Part shown: positions 54,418-63,527 of the stretch, piece by piece
How positions within the stretch are numbered: position 1 is the stretch's first letter
Layout of the letters: each line of letters begins with the position of its first letter
Assembly (NCBI RefSeq): GCF_001591045.1
Contig: NZ_BCUA01000015.1
Coordinates: 1 to 63,527, forward strand
DNA: 63,527 nucleotides
Direction: 5' to 3'
Source: Sphingopyxis granuli NBRC 100800
GTDB lineage: Bacteria > Pseudomonadota > Alphaproteobacteria > Sphingomonadales > Sphingomonadaceae
Made by a program: the position numbers and the translations under genes
The notes under the pieces: generated by a model
Told to the model about the DNA's origin: nothing
Seen by the model: the letters and a program-made list of their open reading frames with translations, nothing else
Database searches by the model: none

Positions 54418-54637
54418 GCTCCCGCGTAGGCGGGAGCCCAGAGCGGCTATAGCATCGAGCCTTAAATCTGACCGATCGTCCCGTTCGTGTCGAGACACCC
54501 ATCTGTGTGGCGCAAGGCCGATGGATGTCTCGACTTCGCTCGACACGAACGGATAAGGGGCGTTGCAGGTTTATGGCACGCCGCTCTAAAGCCAAGTTTG
54601 GCGTTTTGCCGCTCTGGGTCCCCGCCTTCGCGGGGAC
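54418..54637. repeat. REPIN/MITE-like composite: two inverted hairpins around the palindromic element
   Basis: 20-nt 8-4-8 hairpins at 54418-54437 and 54618-54637 lie in opposite orientation; together with the adjoining CCAGAGCGGC they make terminal inverted repeats of about 30 bp with 25 matches (54418-54447 and 54608-54637). Between them is palindromic element copy B. Overall length 220 bp. Confidence 0.85.
54448..54584. repeat. Dispersed palindromic element, copy B
   Basis: 137 bp, reverse-complement homologue of 28399-28545, with the same flanks (CTTAAATCTGA side and TTTATGGCACGCCGC side). One arm of the central inverted repeat has lost 8 nt relative to copy A, so the palindrome is imperfect. 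Confidence 0.9.
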
Positions 54638-54704
54638 ACGGCATATTCACTTTATTTATTGAAAAGCGGTCTGCCGATCGCTGGAGCGCCTCGCGGGCGG
54701 CGCG

Positions 54705-54965
54705 TCAGGCGCGGCCTGCGATCACGTCGGGATCGACCCAGCCCTGCTTGTACGCGATGTAGAAGGCGAGGAAGATGGCGGCGCTCAGCATCGTCATCTG
54801 GGCCAGCACGCGCAGCGGCCGGAAATGCGCCGGCGCACCCGGTTCCTGTCCCCTGACCAGCGGCACGGCGTCGTCATCGGCCCGCCGCCCGTGAAACGGC
54901 AGCACGAAGAAAGCGCTGAAGATCCACAGCAGAAAATAGATGGCGAGGGCCGAAGTCCACTTCAT
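54705..54965 (-). CDS. DUF1467 family membrane protein
   Basis: 86 residues from ATG 54965. Two membrane helices: ALAIYFLLWIFSAFFVLPF (about 5-23) and LAQMTMLSAAIFLAFYIAY (about 55-73), with a hydrophilic loop GRRADDDAVPLVRGQEPGAP typical of DUF1467. Located right after rnj at the end of the nuo-birA-coaX-rnj run, as in other alphaproteobacteria; function unknown. Confidence 0.85.
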   Translation of the reverse strand: MKWTSALAIYFLLWIFSAFFVLPFHGRRADDDAVPLVRGQEPGAPAHFRPLRVLAQMTMLSAAIFLAFYIAYKQGWVDPDVIAGRA

Positions 54966-54981
54966 CGCGTCGTCTTCCCCA

Positions 54982-56616
54982 TCACAGATCGATGACCAGC
55001 ACGTCGACGATCGGCTTCTTTCCGGTCCAGTCGGTCGCGACGCGGCGCACGGCGAGGCGGATCGCTTCCCTGAGCGCATCCGGGCTCCGTGCCGGACCGG
55101 TCGCGGCCTGCTCAGCCGCGTCGTTCATTTCGTCGAGGAAGGCGTCACGCTCGTCCTCGACCGGCACGCCGCGATAGTGGATGCGGCTGTCGGCGAAGCG
55201 CCCGCCGTTGAACACGACCGCGACCGAAATCTGGCCGTTGATCGCGAGCTTGCGCCGTTCGTTGATCGTCTCGCCATCGGCGGGCAGGATCACGTCGCCG
55301 TCGAGGATCAGCCGCCCCGCGCGCACGCGCTCGACGATCCGCGCCGGCCCCGGCGCCAGCCGCACGAGGTCGCCATTTTCCTGCACCAGCGCGTCGGGAA
55401 CGCCGCGCTCGCGCGCGAAACGCGCCTGTTCGTGCATATGGCGGATTTCGCCGTGCACCGGCACGATCAGCTTCGGGCGCAGCCAGCCATAAAGCGCCGC
55501 GAGTTCGGGCTGGCCGGGGTGGCCGCTGACATGGATATGCGCCTGTTTCTCGGTGACGGTCAGCACGTCCTTTGCCGCGAGCTGGTTCATGATCCGCCCG
55601 ATGGCGATTTCGTTGCCCGGAATCTGCTTCGAGGAGAAGACGACCGTGTCGCCCACTTCGAGCTTGATCTGGTGACCGTCGCCCGCCATGCGCGCGAGCG
55701 CCGCGCGCGGCTCGCCCTGCCCGCCGGTCGCGATCACCATCAGCTTGTCGCGCGGCAGCCGCATCGCCTCGTCGAAATCGACAGTCGGCGGGAAATCCTT
55801 GAGATAGCCGACCGCCCGGGCGACGCCGAGGATGCGGTCGAGCGAGCGCCCTGCGACGCACAGGCTGCGCCCCGTTGCCCGCGCGACATCGCCCAGCGTC
55901 TTGAGCCGCGCGGCGTTGGACGCGAAGGTCGTGACGACCACGCGGCCGCGCGCCGAACCCACCGCTTCGAGCAGGCCGTCGTGCAACGCCCCTTCGCTTC
56001 CCGATGCTTGCGCATTGAAGACGTTGGTCGAATCGCAGACGAGCACGTCGACGCCCTCGTCGCCGACCGCGGTCAGCGCGGCGGCGCTCGACGGCGTGCC
56101 GAGCACCGGATCGTCGTCGAGCTTCCAGTCGCCGGTGTGAAAGATGCGGCCGTAGGGCGTGTCGATCACCGCCGCGCTCATCTCGAGGATCGAATGCGCG
56201 AGGGGCATCAGGCGGATGCCGAAGGGGCCGAGCCGGAATTGCGCGTCGAGGTCGACGGTACGAATCTCGACCTCCTTTTCCAACCCTTCCTCGGCCAGCT
56301 TGTGCGCGATCAGTCCGGCGGTGAAGCGATTGGCATAGAGCGGCACGCCGAGGTCGGCGGCGAGATAGGGAAGCGCGCCGATATGATCCTCGTGCCCGTG
56401 CGTCAGCACGATGCCGAGCAGGTCGGCCTTGCGATCTTCGATGAATTCGAGATCGGGCATGACGATGTCGATACCCGGATAATCGTGCGACCCGAAGGTC
56501 ACGCCGAGGTCGAGCATGATCCACTTGCCGTCGCAGCCATAAAGGTTGGCGTTCATGCCGATCTCGCCCGATCCGCCGAGCGCGACGAAGAGCAGTTCCT
56601 TGCCGGGGGTCGTCAT
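54982..56616 (-). CDS. rnj: Ribonuclease J
   Basis: 544 residues from ATG 56616, overlapping the coaX stop by ATGA. Metallo-beta-lactamase/beta-CASP nuclease: [15 protein letters not shown] (HxHxDH), [28 protein letters not shown], then [11 protein letters not shown] and [15 protein letters not shown] of beta-CASP, and [14 protein letters not shown]. 5'-3' exo- and endoribonuclease in RNA maturation and decay; alphaproteobacteria carry one RNase J alongside RNase E. Longer in-frame sequence to 58041 is antisense-like and excluded. Confidence 0.95.
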   Translation of the reverse strand: MTTPGKELLFVALGGSGEIGMNANLYGCDGKWIMLDLGVTFGSHDYPGIDIVMPDLEFIEDRKADLLGIVLTHGHEDHIGALPYLAADLGVPLYANRFTAGLIAHKLAEEGLEKEVEIRTVDLDAQFRLGPFGIRLMPLAHSILEMSAAVIDTPYGRIFHTGDWKLDDDPVLGTPSSAAALTAVGDEGVDVLVCDSTNVFNAQASGSEGALHDGLLEAVGSARGRVVVTTFASNAARLKTLGDVARATGRSLCVAGRSLDRILGVARAVGYLKDFPPTVDFDEAMRLPRDKLMVIATGGQGEPRAALARMAGDGHQIKLEVGDTVVFSSKQIPGNEIAIGRIMNQLAAKDVLTVTEKQAHIHVSGHPGQPELAALYGWLRPKLIVPVHGEIRHMHEQARFARERGVPDALVQENGDLVRLAPGPARIVERVRAGRLILDGDVILPADGETINERRKLAINGQISVAVVFNGGRFADSRIHYRGVPVEDERDAFLDEMNDAAEQAATGPARSPDALREAIRLAVRRVATDWTGKKPIVDVLVIDL

Positions 56617-57404
56617 GCGTCCTGTCCTCGCTGGTGATAGAGGTGCATCAGGCCATTCAGCGTCAGGTCGGACTCGATATGGTCGAACAGATGCGCGTGT
56701 TGTTCGAACAGCGGCGCGAGTCCGCCGGTCGCGATGACGGTCATCGGCGCGCCGACCTCCGCCTTCATGCGCGCGATCAGGCCTTCGATCATCGCGACAT
56801 AGCCCCAATAGACGCCGATCAGCATCTGGCTTTCGGTCGTGCGGCCGATGACGCTGGCGCTGGCCGGCGCCTCGATCGCGATGCGCGGCAGCTTGGCCGC
56901 CGCGGCGACCAGCGCCTCCAGCGACAGGTTGACGCCGGGCGCGATGATTCCGCCCATATAGGCGCCCTCCGCCCCTATATGGTCGAATGTGGTCGCGGTG
57001 CCGAAGCTGACGACCAGCTTGTCCCGCCCCGGCGCGATGGCCTGCGCCGCGATGGCGTTGCAGGCGCGGTCGGCCCCGACCGATTGCGGCTCGTCGACCC
57101 TGAGCGCGATGCCCCAGCTCACCGGATCGCGCCCGGCGATCAGCGCTTCGACCCCGAAATATTTCTGCGCGAGCAGGCGTAGATTGTGAAGCGCGCGCGG
57201 CACGACGGTCGAGATGATGACCGCGTCGATGGCGCGCCGGTCGTGGCCCTCGATGCGCAGCAACTGGTCGAACCAGACCATATATTCGTCGGCGGTGCGG
57301 CGATCGTCGGTCGCGATCCGCCAGCGCGCAAGCGGCTGCCCCGCCGCGCCGTCGTACAGCGCGAACTTGGCGTTGGTGTTGCCGACGTCGATTGCGAGCA
57401 GCAT
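56613..57404 (-). CDS. coaX: Type III pantothenate kinase
   Basis: 263 residues. ASKHA-fold motifs: [18 protein letters not shown] (phosphate 1), [21 protein letters not shown] and [17 protein letters not shown]. It phosphorylates pantothenate in the first step of CoA synthesis and is insensitive to CoA feedback. Lies between birA and rnj, separated by 3 nt from birA and overlapping rnj by 4 nt. Confidence 0.94.
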   Translation of the reverse strand: MLLAIDVGNTNAKFALYDGAAGQPLARWRIATDDRRTADEYMVWFDQLLRIEGHDRRAIDAVIISTVVPRALHNLRLLAQKYFGVEALIAGRDPVSWGIALRVDEPQSVGADRACNAIAAQAIAPGRDKLVVSFGTATTFDHIGAEGAYMGGIIAPGVNLSLEALVAAAAKLPRIAIEAPASASVIGRTTESQMLIGVYWGYVAMIEGLIARMKAEVGAPMTVIATGGLAPLFEQHAHLFDHIESDLTLNGLMHLYHQRGQDA

Positions 57405-57407
57405 CGC

Positions 57408-58136
57408 TTACTCCCCTTCCCTGACCGGGCGGCGAAGCTCGACATCGCCCGCATGGATCAGCATGACCGTCCCGTCCGCGCCGCGCAAGCGCAGCGCTCC
57501 GTCGGGCGCGAGGCCGTCGAACGTCCCGTCGATGCCCTGTTCCGACACATGGAGCGGCGTTCCGACCGGATGGCCGAGCGGCAGCCAGGCGCGCACGATG
57601 CTGGCGACGCCTTCCTGCCGCCACGTCCACAGCGTGTCCATCAGCGCCACCGCCAGCGCGTCGGAAAAACGGTCGCGGTCGATGGCGACGCCGCGGCTTG
57701 CAAAGGAAAAGGTCGGGCGATCGGGCAGATCGGGCGCGACGGCCAGATTGACGCCGATGCCGATCACCACGGTATCGCCCGCCCTTTCGAGCAGGATTCC
57801 CGAACATTTCGCGCCGTCGACGAGCAGATCGTTCGGCCATTTGACCTGGATCGGGACCTGCGGCGCAAAGGCCGCGAGGGCCCGCGCCAGCGCGACCGCG
57901 GCGACCAGCGCCAGCGTAGAGGCCGGCGGATCGGCGGCGGTCAGCCGCACCACGGTCGAGCCCATGAAATTGCCGAGCCCATCGCCCCACGGACGGCCGA
58001 GCCGCCCGTGTCCAGCGGTCTGGCGATCGGCGACCAGCCAATGGCCTTCGCCGACATGCTCGCCGCCTGCCAGCCGCGCCAGCAGGTCGGCATTGGTCGA
58101 ACCTGTCTGCGCGATCCGCTCGATCGGCGGGATCAG
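57408..58136 (-). CDS. birA: Biotin-[acetyl-CoA carboxylase] ligase
   Basis: About 242 residues if translation begins at CTG 58136 (overlapping the nuoN stop as CTGA) or about 267 from GTG 58211 inside nuoN. The class II-like BirA catalytic domain begins early: ERIAQTGSTNADLL, RQTAGHGRLGRPW (biotinyl-AMP loop), KWPNDLLVDGAKCSGILLE and GIGVNLA. No N-terminal HTH, so it is a ligase and not a repressor. No ATG exists before TGSTN near the junction, making the start ambiguous. Confidence 0.88.
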   Translation of the reverse strand: MIPPIERIAQTGSTNADLLARLAGGEHVGEGHWLVADRQTAGHGRLGRPWGDGLGNFMGSTVVRLTAADPPASTLALVAAVALARALAAFAPQVPIQVKWPNDLLVDGAKCSGILLERAGDTVVIGIGVNLAVAPDLPDRPTFSFASRGVAIDRDRFSDALAVALMDTLWTWRQEGVASIVRAWLPLGHPVGTPLHVSEQGIDGTFDGLAPDGALRLRGADGTVMLIHAGDVELRRPVREGE

Positions 58137-59572
58137 AACAGCACCGATGCGGCGCCCGCCGCAGCCACCGCCAGCATCGGGATGAACAGATAGCCGATCA
58201 CCGACAGCCACAGCGCGCTGACGCCGATCACCGCGCCCTCGATCCGCGATCCGTCGTTGCGGATCACCGCATCGGCCTCGTCGTCGAAGAACATCGTCTT
58301 GACGATCGCAATATAATAGAAGGCGCCGATCACCGACACGACCACCCCGGCCACCGCCAGCGGGACGAGCCCGGCGTTCACCGCGGCCTCGAACACCAGA
58401 TACTTCGGCCAGAATCCGAACAGCGGCGGGATCGCAGCGAGGCTGAACAGGAACACCGCCATCGCCGCGGCGAGCCCCGGCTGGCGCTTCGACAGGCCGG
58501 CGTAGGCGGGAATGCTTTCCACCATGCGCCCATCGGCGTCGCGAAGCTGCATCACGAACAGGAACGCCCCGATCGTGGTGACGACATAGACGAGCAGATA
58601 GGTCAGCACCGCCTCGACCCCCTGCTGCGTCCCGGCGGCAAGGCCGATCAGCATGAAGCCGACGTTGTTGATCGACGAATAGGCAAGCAGGCGCTTGATA
58701 TTCTTCTGCCCGATCGCGCCGACCGCGCCGAGGATGATCGAAGCGAGCGACAGGAAGATGATGATCTGCTGCCACGCGGCGAGCGCCGGGCCGGCCGATC
58801 CCATCGCGTCGATCACGACGCGCACGAGCAGCGCCATCGCCGCCACCTTGGGTGCGCTGGCGAACAGCGTCGTCACCGGGGTCGGCGCGCCTTCGTAGAC
58901 GTCGGGCGTCCACATGTGGAACGGCACGGCGCTGATCTTGAACGCGAGCCCCGCGATCACGAAGACGATGCCGAACAGCAGCCCGATGTTGATCCCGCCG
59001 CCCATCGCGCGCGCGATGCCGGCGAAATCGGTCGTGCCCGAAAAGCCGTAGAGCAGCGAGATGCCGAACAGCAGGAAGCCCGACGCCAGCGCGCCGAGAA
59101 CGAAATATTTGAGCCCCGCCTCGCTCGACCGGTCGTCGCCGCGCATGAAGCTGGCGAGCACATAGGAGCCGAGGCTGTTGAGTTCGAGACCGATATAGAG
59201 CGTCATCAGGTCGCGCGACGCGGCCATGATCCCCATGCCGAGCGTCGCGAAGACGATCAGCGCCGAATATTCGGCGCGCATGCCCTCGCCGAAATAGCGC
59301 GGCGCGATCGCGATGCAGACGAAGCTCGCGGCATAGATGATCAGCTTGGCGAAACCGCCGAAATCGTCGACCGCGAGGGTTCCCGAAAAGACCGAGGCCT
59401 GGGTGCCGAACAGCGCCACGACCGCGGCCGCGCCGACGGCCAGCGTCAGCAGCGACGCGAACTGGTAGAGCCCGACCCGGCGGTCGCCGCCGAACGTGCC
59501 GAGCAGCAGCGTGACCAGCCCGCCGATCGTCAGGATCAGCTCGGGCCAGATGAGAGCGAGATCGGCGGTCAT
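58133..59572 (-). CDS. nuoN: NADH-quinone oxidoreductase subunit N
   Basis: 479 residues from ATG 59572 (ATGA overlap with nuoM). About fourteen membrane helices; antiporter-like subunit of complex I. Visible motifs include [21 protein letters not shown] (with the conserved Glu), [20 protein letters not shown] and [18 protein letters not shown] (lysine/His proton-path residues). Contributes a proton channel in the membrane arm. Confidence 0.96.
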   Translation of the reverse strand: MTADLALIWPELILTIGGLVTLLLGTFGGDRRVGLYQFASLLTLAVGAAAVVALFGTQASVFSGTLAVDDFGGFAKLIIYAASFVCIAIAPRYFGEGMRAEYSALIVFATLGMGIMAASRDLMTLYIGLELNSLGSYVLASFMRGDDRSSEAGLKYFVLGALASGFLLFGISLLYGFSGTTDFAGIARAMGGGINIGLLFGIVFVIAGLAFKISAVPFHMWTPDVYEGAPTPVTTLFASAPKVAAMALLVRVVIDAMGSAGPALAAWQQIIIFLSLASIILGAVGAIGQKNIKRLLAYSSINNVGFMLIGLAAGTQQGVEAVLTYLLVYVVTTIGAFLFVMQLRDADGRMVESIPAYAGLSKRQPGLAAAMAVFLFSLAAIPPLFGFWPKYLVFEAAVNAGLVPLAVAGVVVSVIGAFYYIAIVKTMFFDDEADAVIRNDGSRIEGAVIGVSALWLSVIGYLFIPMLAVAAAGAASVLF

Positions 59573-61107
59573 TGCACGCCTCCCGCATGGTGTGCGTCGC
59601 CCGTTGCGGCGGCTTTCGGCCTGGCGGCGGCAAGCTGCGCGTCGCCCGCGGGCTTGGTCGGGGCCAGCCGCGCGACCACCGTCGTCACGTCGCCACGCAT
59701 CGGCGCGAGGAAGCTTTCGGGATAGACGCCCATCCATAGCGTCACCGCGGCCAGCGGCACGAAGATCGCCCATTCGCGCGGATTGAGGTCGGGCATCGCC
59801 TTCACATCGTCCTTGGTCAGTTCGCCGAACACGACGCGGCGGTAGAGGTAAAGCATATAGGCGGCGCCGAGGATGATGCCCGTGGTGCACGCCAGCGCGG
59901 CCCAGCTCGACGCCTCATAGAGGCCGGCAAGGCTCAGGAATTCGCCGACGAAGCCGCTGGTGCCCGGCAGGCCGATCGACGCCATGGTGAACAGCAGAAA
60001 GAACAGCGCATAGGCCGGCATGTTCACCGCAAGCCCGCCGTAGCGGTCGATCTCGCGCGTGTGCAGCCGGTCATAGATGACGCCGACGCAGAAGAAGAGC
60101 GCGGCCGACACGACGCCGTGGCTGAGCATGACGATCAGCGCACCCTCGATCCCCTGCTGGTTGAAGGCGTAGAGGCCAGCGGTGACGATCGCCATGTGCG
60201 CGACCGACGAATAGGCGATCAGCTTCTTCATGTCGCTCTGCACCAGCGCGACGAGGCTGGTGTAGATCACCGCGACCATCGAAAGCCCGAAGATCAGCCA
60301 CATGAACTGCGCCGAGGCGTCGGGGAACATCGGCATCATGAAGCGCAGGAAGCCATAGCTGCCCATCTTCAGCAGCACGCCCGCCAGGATCATCGACCCC
60401 GCCGTCGGTGCCTGGACGTGCGCGTCGGGCAACCAGGTGTGAACCGGCCACATGGGCATCTTGACAGCCATGCTTGCGAAGAAGGCGAGCCACAGCCAGG
60501 TCTGCATCTCCGGCGGGAAGTCGTAGTTGAGCAGCACCGGGATTTCGGTCGTCCCCGCCTCGCGGATCATCGCGATCATCGCGAGCAGCATCAGCACCGA
60601 CCCGAGCAGCGTGTAGAGGAAGAATTTGTAAGCCGCGTAACGGCGGTTCGCGCCGCCCCAGATGCCGATGATCAGATACATCGGGATCAGCACGCCTTCG
60701 AAGAAGATGTAGAAGAGCAGCAGGTCCTGCGCCACGAAGACGCCGATCATGATCACTTCCATGATCAGGAACATCGCCATGTAGAGTCCGACGCGCTCCT
60801 TGACCGATTCCCAGCTCGCGAGGATGCACAGCGGCATCAGGAAGGCGCTGAGCACGACCAGCATCATCGCGACGCCATCGACGCCGAGCGCCCACTGGAA
60901 GCGGCCGAACAGGTCGGCGCGCTCGACGAACTGCCACTGCGCACCGCCGATGTCGAACTGCGTCCACATCAGCACCGCGAGCGCGAAGTCGAGCAGCGTC
61001 GCCGCGAGCGCGACCTGGCGCGCGGGCCGCGCTTCCAGGAACAGGCAGAGGATGGCGGCGACCATGGGGATCGCCAGCATCAGCGACAGGATGGGAAGCC
61101 CGCTCAC
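59569..61107 (-). CDS. nuoM: NADH-quinone oxidoreductase subunit M
   Basis: 512 residues; GTG start at 61107 overlaps the nuoL stop as GTGA. Antiporter-like membrane subunit: [20 protein letters not shown] (conserved Glu), [22 protein letters not shown] (Lys on the discontinuous helix), [18 protein letters not shown] and [14 protein letters not shown]. Proton-pumping subunit of complex I. Confidence 0.96.
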   Translation of the reverse strand: MSGLPILSLMLAIPMVAAILCLFLEARPARQVALAATLLDFALAVLMWTQFDIGGAQWQFVERADLFGRFQWALGVDGVAMMLVVLSAFLMPLCILASWESVKERVGLYMAMFLIMEVIMIGVFVAQDLLLFYIFFEGVLIPMYLIIGIWGGANRRYAAYKFFLYTLLGSVLMLLAMIAMIREAGTTEIPVLLNYDFPPEMQTWLWLAFFASMAVKMPMWPVHTWLPDAHVQAPTAGSMILAGVLLKMGSYGFLRFMMPMFPDASAQFMWLIFGLSMVAVIYTSLVALVQSDMKKLIAYSSVAHMAIVTAGLYAFNQQGIEGALIVMLSHGVVSAALFFCVGVIYDRLHTREIDRYGGLAVNMPAYALFFLLFTMASIGLPGTSGFVGEFLSLAGLYEASSWAALACTTGIILGAAYMLYLYRRVVFGELTKDDVKAMPDLNPREWAIFVPLAAVTLWMGVYPESFLAPMRGDVTTVVARLAPTKPAGDAQLAAARPKAAATGDAHHAGGVQ

Positions 61108-63131
61108 AGGAAATTCACCATGGCCCAGCTGGCGAGGCCGACAAGACCGAGCAGCATCACGAACGCATATCCATAAACATAACCCGATTGCAGCCGGACC
61201 GCGAGCCGCGTGCCCCCCTCGACGAGCGCCGCGGCGCCATCGGGACCGAAGCGGTCGATGGTGCCCTCATCTCCCCGCTTCCAGAAGAAGCGGCCGATCG
61301 CGAAGGCGGGCTTCACGAACAGGATGTCGTAAAGCTCGTCGAAATACCATTTGTTGTACAGGAAGCGGTGCAGCAGCTTGAACTGCGCCACGAACTTCGC
61401 CGGCAGGCTGGTGTCGCGGATATAGCTGTTCCACGCGAGGAACAGGCCGATCGCCATCACCGTGAACGGCATCCACTTGACCCACAGCGGCACCTCGTGC
61501 GCGGCGTGCATCAGATGCTCGTCGAAGAACAGGCTGCCCTTCCAGAAGGCCGCACCTTCCTCCGGATAGATGAACTGGTGGTGGAAAAGGATGCCGGCGA
61601 ACACCGCGCCGAGCGACAGCACCACCAGCGGGATCAGCATCGACAGCGGGCTTTCGTGCGGATGATAACCCGCGGTGCCGTCGCCGTGCGCTTGATGATG
61701 ATGCGCGTGATCGTCGTGGCCGTGGCCATGATCGTCATGCACCGCGTGCTGGATATGCTCGCTCTGCTCCCAGCGCGGCTTGCCGTGAAAGGTCAGGAAG
61801 ACGAGCCGCCACGAATAGAAGCTGGTGAGCAGCGCGGCGAAGATGCCGACCCAGAAGGCGATGACGCCGCCGCCGCCCGACGCGAAGGCCGCCTCGAGGA
61901 TACCGTCCTTCGAATAGAAGCCGGCGAAGCCCGCGACGCCCGCGATGCCGACGCCGGTGATCGCCAGCGTCCCCGCCATCATCGCCCAATAGGTGAGCGG
62001 GATATGCTTACGGAGCGCGCCGTAATAGCGCATGTCCTGTTCGTGGTGCATCGCGTGGATGACGCTGCCCGCGCCCAGGAACAGCAGCGCCTTAAAGAAG
62101 GCGTGCGTGAACAGGTGGAACATCGCAGCGCCATAGGCGCCGACGCCCGCCGCGAAGAACATGTAGCCGAGCTGCGAACAGGTCGAATAGGCGATGACGC
62201 GCTTGATGTCCCATTGCGTCGTGCCGACCGTCGCGGCGAACAGGCAGGTCGCGGCACCGACGAAGGTCACGACGCCAAGCGCGACCGGCGCCGCCTCGAA
62301 CATCGGCGACAGGCGGCACACCATGAACACGCCCGCCGTGACCATCGTCGCGGCGTGGATCAGCGCCGACACCGGGGTCGGGCCCTCCATCGCGTCGGGA
62401 AGCCAGGTGTGCAGCCCGAGCTGCGCCGACTTGCCCATCGCGCCGATGAACAGCAGCAGGCAGAGCACGGTCATCGTGTCGAGCCGCATGCCGAGGAAAC
62501 CGATCGTCGTGCCCGCCATGCCCGGCGCGGCGTCGAGGATCGCGGGGATCGACACGGTGCCGAACACCAGGAAGGTGCCGAAGATGCCGAGCATGAAACC
62601 GAGGTCGCCGACGCGGTTGACGACGAACGCCTTGATCGCCGCGGCGTTGGCGCTCGGCTTCTTGTACCAGAAGCCGATCAGCAGATAGGAGGCGAGACCG
62701 ACGCCCTCCCAGCCGAAGAACATCTGGACGAGGTTGTTCGCGGTCACCAGCATCAGCATCGCGAAGGTGAACAGCGACAGGTAGGCGAAGAAGCGCGGCT
62801 GGTCCGGGTCCTCGGCCATATAGCCCCAGCTGTAAAGATGGACGAGCGCCGACACGGTCGTCACCACCACCAGCATCACCGCGGTCAGCGTGTCGACGCG
62901 CAATTCCCAGTTGAACTGGAGCGCGCCCGACTGGACCCAGTGCAGCACCGGCGTCACGCTCGCCTCGCCCGTTCCCGCGACGAAGGAGAGGAAGATCGGC
63001 CAGCTGAGCGCGCAGCTCGCGAACAGCGCGCCCGTCGTGATGATTTTCGACGGCACATTGCCGATCACGCGCTGGCCCAGCCCTGCGACGAGAGCCGCGA
63101 GCAGCGGCAGGAAAACGATAGCCTGGATCAC
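61104..63131 (-). CDS. nuoL: NADH-quinone oxidoreductase subunit L
   Basis: 675 residues. Largest antiporter-like subunit: [19 protein letters not shown] (conserved Glu), [38 protein letters not shown] and [12 protein letters not shown], with the long lateral helix at the C-terminus. A His-rich loop ([20 protein letters not shown], about residues 455-475) interrupts the region before the final helices and could bind metal; such loops are common in alphaproteobacterial NuoL. Four nt after nuoK. Confidence 0.96.
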   Translation of the reverse strand: MIQAIVFLPLLAALVAGLGQRVIGNVPSKIITTGALFASCALSWPIFLSFVAGTGEASVTPVLHWVQSGALQFNWELRVDTLTAVMLVVVTTVSALVHLYSWGYMAEDPDQPRFFAYLSLFTFAMLMLVTANNLVQMFFGWEGVGLASYLLIGFWYKKPSANAAAIKAFVVNRVGDLGFMLGIFGTFLVFGTVSIPAILDAAPGMAGTTIGFLGMRLDTMTVLCLLLFIGAMGKSAQLGLHTWLPDAMEGPTPVSALIHAATMVTAGVFMVCRLSPMFEAAPVALGVVTFVGAATCLFAATVGTTQWDIKRVIAYSTCSQLGYMFFAAGVGAYGAAMFHLFTHAFFKALLFLGAGSVIHAMHHEQDMRYYGALRKHIPLTYWAMMAGTLAITGVGIAGVAGFAGFYSKDGILEAAFASGGGGVIAFWVGIFAALLTSFYSWRLVFLTFHGKPRWEQSEHIQHAVHDDHGHGHDDHAHHHQAHGDGTAGYHPHESPLSMLIPLVVLSLGAVFAGILFHHQFIYPEEGAAFWKGSLFFDEHLMHAAHEVPLWVKWMPFTVMAIGLFLAWNSYIRDTSLPAKFVAQFKLLHRFLYNKWYFDELYDILFVKPAFAIGRFFWKRGDEGTIDRFGPDGAAALVEGGTRLAVRLQSGYVYGYAFVMLLGLVGLASWAMVNFL

Positions 63132-63135
63132 CGGC

Positions 63136-63441
63136 TTACCCCTTCATCCGGTTGGCATCGTCGACGGCAATGGTGCCGCGGCCGCGGAAATAGATGACGA
63201 TGATCGCGAGCCCGATCGCGGCTTCGCCCGCGGCGACGGTCAGCACGAACATCGCGAAGACCTGCCCGACCAGATCACCGAGCGCGGCGCTGAACGCGAC
63301 GAGATTGATGTTCACCGCGAGCAGGATCAGTTCGATTGCCATCAGGATGACGATGATGTTCTTGCGGTTGATGAAGATGCCGAGCACGCCGAGCGTGAAC
63401 AGCACCGCCGAAACGGCAAGATAATGGCCGACGGAGATCAT
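63136..63441 (-). CDS. nuoK: NADH-quinone oxidoreductase subunit K
   Basis: 101 residues, three membrane helices: [40 protein letters not shown] (conserved Glu in AIELI) and [22 protein letters not shown] (second conserved Glu). Part of the proton-translocating linker of complex I. nuoJ should lie upstream, beyond the window end, after a repeat-containing gap. Confidence 0.96.
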   Translation of the reverse strand: MISVGHYLAVSAVLFTLGVLGIFINRKNIIVILMAIELILLAVNINLVAFSAALGDLVGQVFAMFVLTVAAGEAAIGLAIIVIYFRGRGTIAVDDANRMKG

Positions 63442-63450
63442 GCGTATAGT

Positions 63451-63506
63451 CCTCCCCGGAACGGGGAGGTGGCAGCCCGCAGGGCTGACGGAGGGGTCGC
63501 CACCTC
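63451..63506. repeat. Nested palindromic repeat inside the nuo operon
   Basis: Three interlocking inverted repeats: CCTCCCC/GGGGAGG (63451-63457 with 63463-63469), CAGCCC/GGGCTG (63473-63478 with 63482-63487, loop GCA), and an outer GAGGTGGC/GCCACCTC (63466-63473 with 63499-63506). It lies immediately upstream of nuoK. Confidence 0.8.
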
Positions 63507-63527
63507 GCGTCCTTCCGCACCGTCCCC

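Larger units (their letters stand above)
54375..54704. other. Repeat-filled gap downstream of the coiled-coil gene
   Basis: 330 bp between converging genes, almost wholly occupied by the composite repeat at 54418-54637. No gene is seen. Confidence 0.6.

Noticed and set aside
56617..58041. N-terminal extension of RNase J to 58041
   Set aside because: It runs through coaX and birA in a non-coding frame; the ATGA overlap with coaX marks the true start at 56616.

Overview
The window is a high-GC, gene-dense piece of an alphaproteobacterial chromosome, most likely a sphingomonad (Sphingopyxis/Sphingomonadaceae type). Grounds for this: the nifR3(dusB)-ntrB-ntrC-ntrY-ntrX-hfq-hflX order, a fused IspDF, an Hfq made of two tandem Sm domains, the nuoKLMN-birA-coaX-rnj block, the mltB-rlpA-dacA-tmk-holB-metG-tatD run, and many short palindromic repeats of the kind common in sphingomonads. 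No phage, plasmid backbone, transposase, CRISPR array or rRNA was seen.

Layout. 1-2.1 kb: end of a Tad (Flp) pilus cluster (TadE- and TadG-like). 2.2-4.2 kb: a Phd/YefM-PAS fusion and a membrane-anchored metallo-beta-lactamase-fold hydrolase, convergent. 4.3-6.8 kb: a paired acyl-CoA dehydrogenase operon. 7.2-11.1 kb: an ECF sigma factor / FecR / STN-type TonB receptor signalling cassette. 11.4-14.6 kb: an autotransporter. 14.9-16.4 kb: a small secreted Pro-rich protein and a TDT/TehA-type permease, then tRNA-Ser. 16.6-25.9 kb: a colinear run for cell wall (lytic transglycosylase, RlpA, DacA), dTMP kinase, DNA polymerase III delta', MetRS, TatD, a PhnP-like hydrolase, a 59-residue membrane protein and MazG. 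25.8-35.9 kb (minus strand): the nitrogen-regulation superoperon with tandem Hfq, HflX and a small lipoprotein. 36-43.7 kb: IspDF, CinA, RatA/COQ10, LipA, carbonic anhydrase, thioesterase, EttA and an M28 peptidase. 43.8-47.7 kb: small envelope/stress-type proteins, tRNA-Pro, an M20 peptidase, a CAU-anticodon tRNA and a polysaccharide deacetylase. 47.8-54.4 kb: a histidine kinase with a degenerate ATPase domain, Lrp/AsnC regulator, TPR protein, an Hpt-like protein lacking its histidine, and a large two-TM coiled-coil protein. 54.4-63.5 kb (minus strand): DUF1467 protein, RNase J, CoaX, BirA and complex I subunits N, M, L, K.

Most of the window is ordinary core genome, with operons tightly packed through ATGA/GTGA overlaps. 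I did not find a clearly new multi-gene system. The points most worth a second look are: a roughly 140-bp palindromic element present twice in opposite orientation (28.4 and 54.5 kb), the second copy nested between an inverted pair of 20-nt hairpins (REPIN/MITE-like); the tandem Hfq; a near-identical 81-bp in-frame tandem duplication in the TonB receptor barrel; the Phd-PAS fusion; the pseudo-Hpt and degenerate kinase; and the uncharacterised 790-residue coiled-coil membrane protein.
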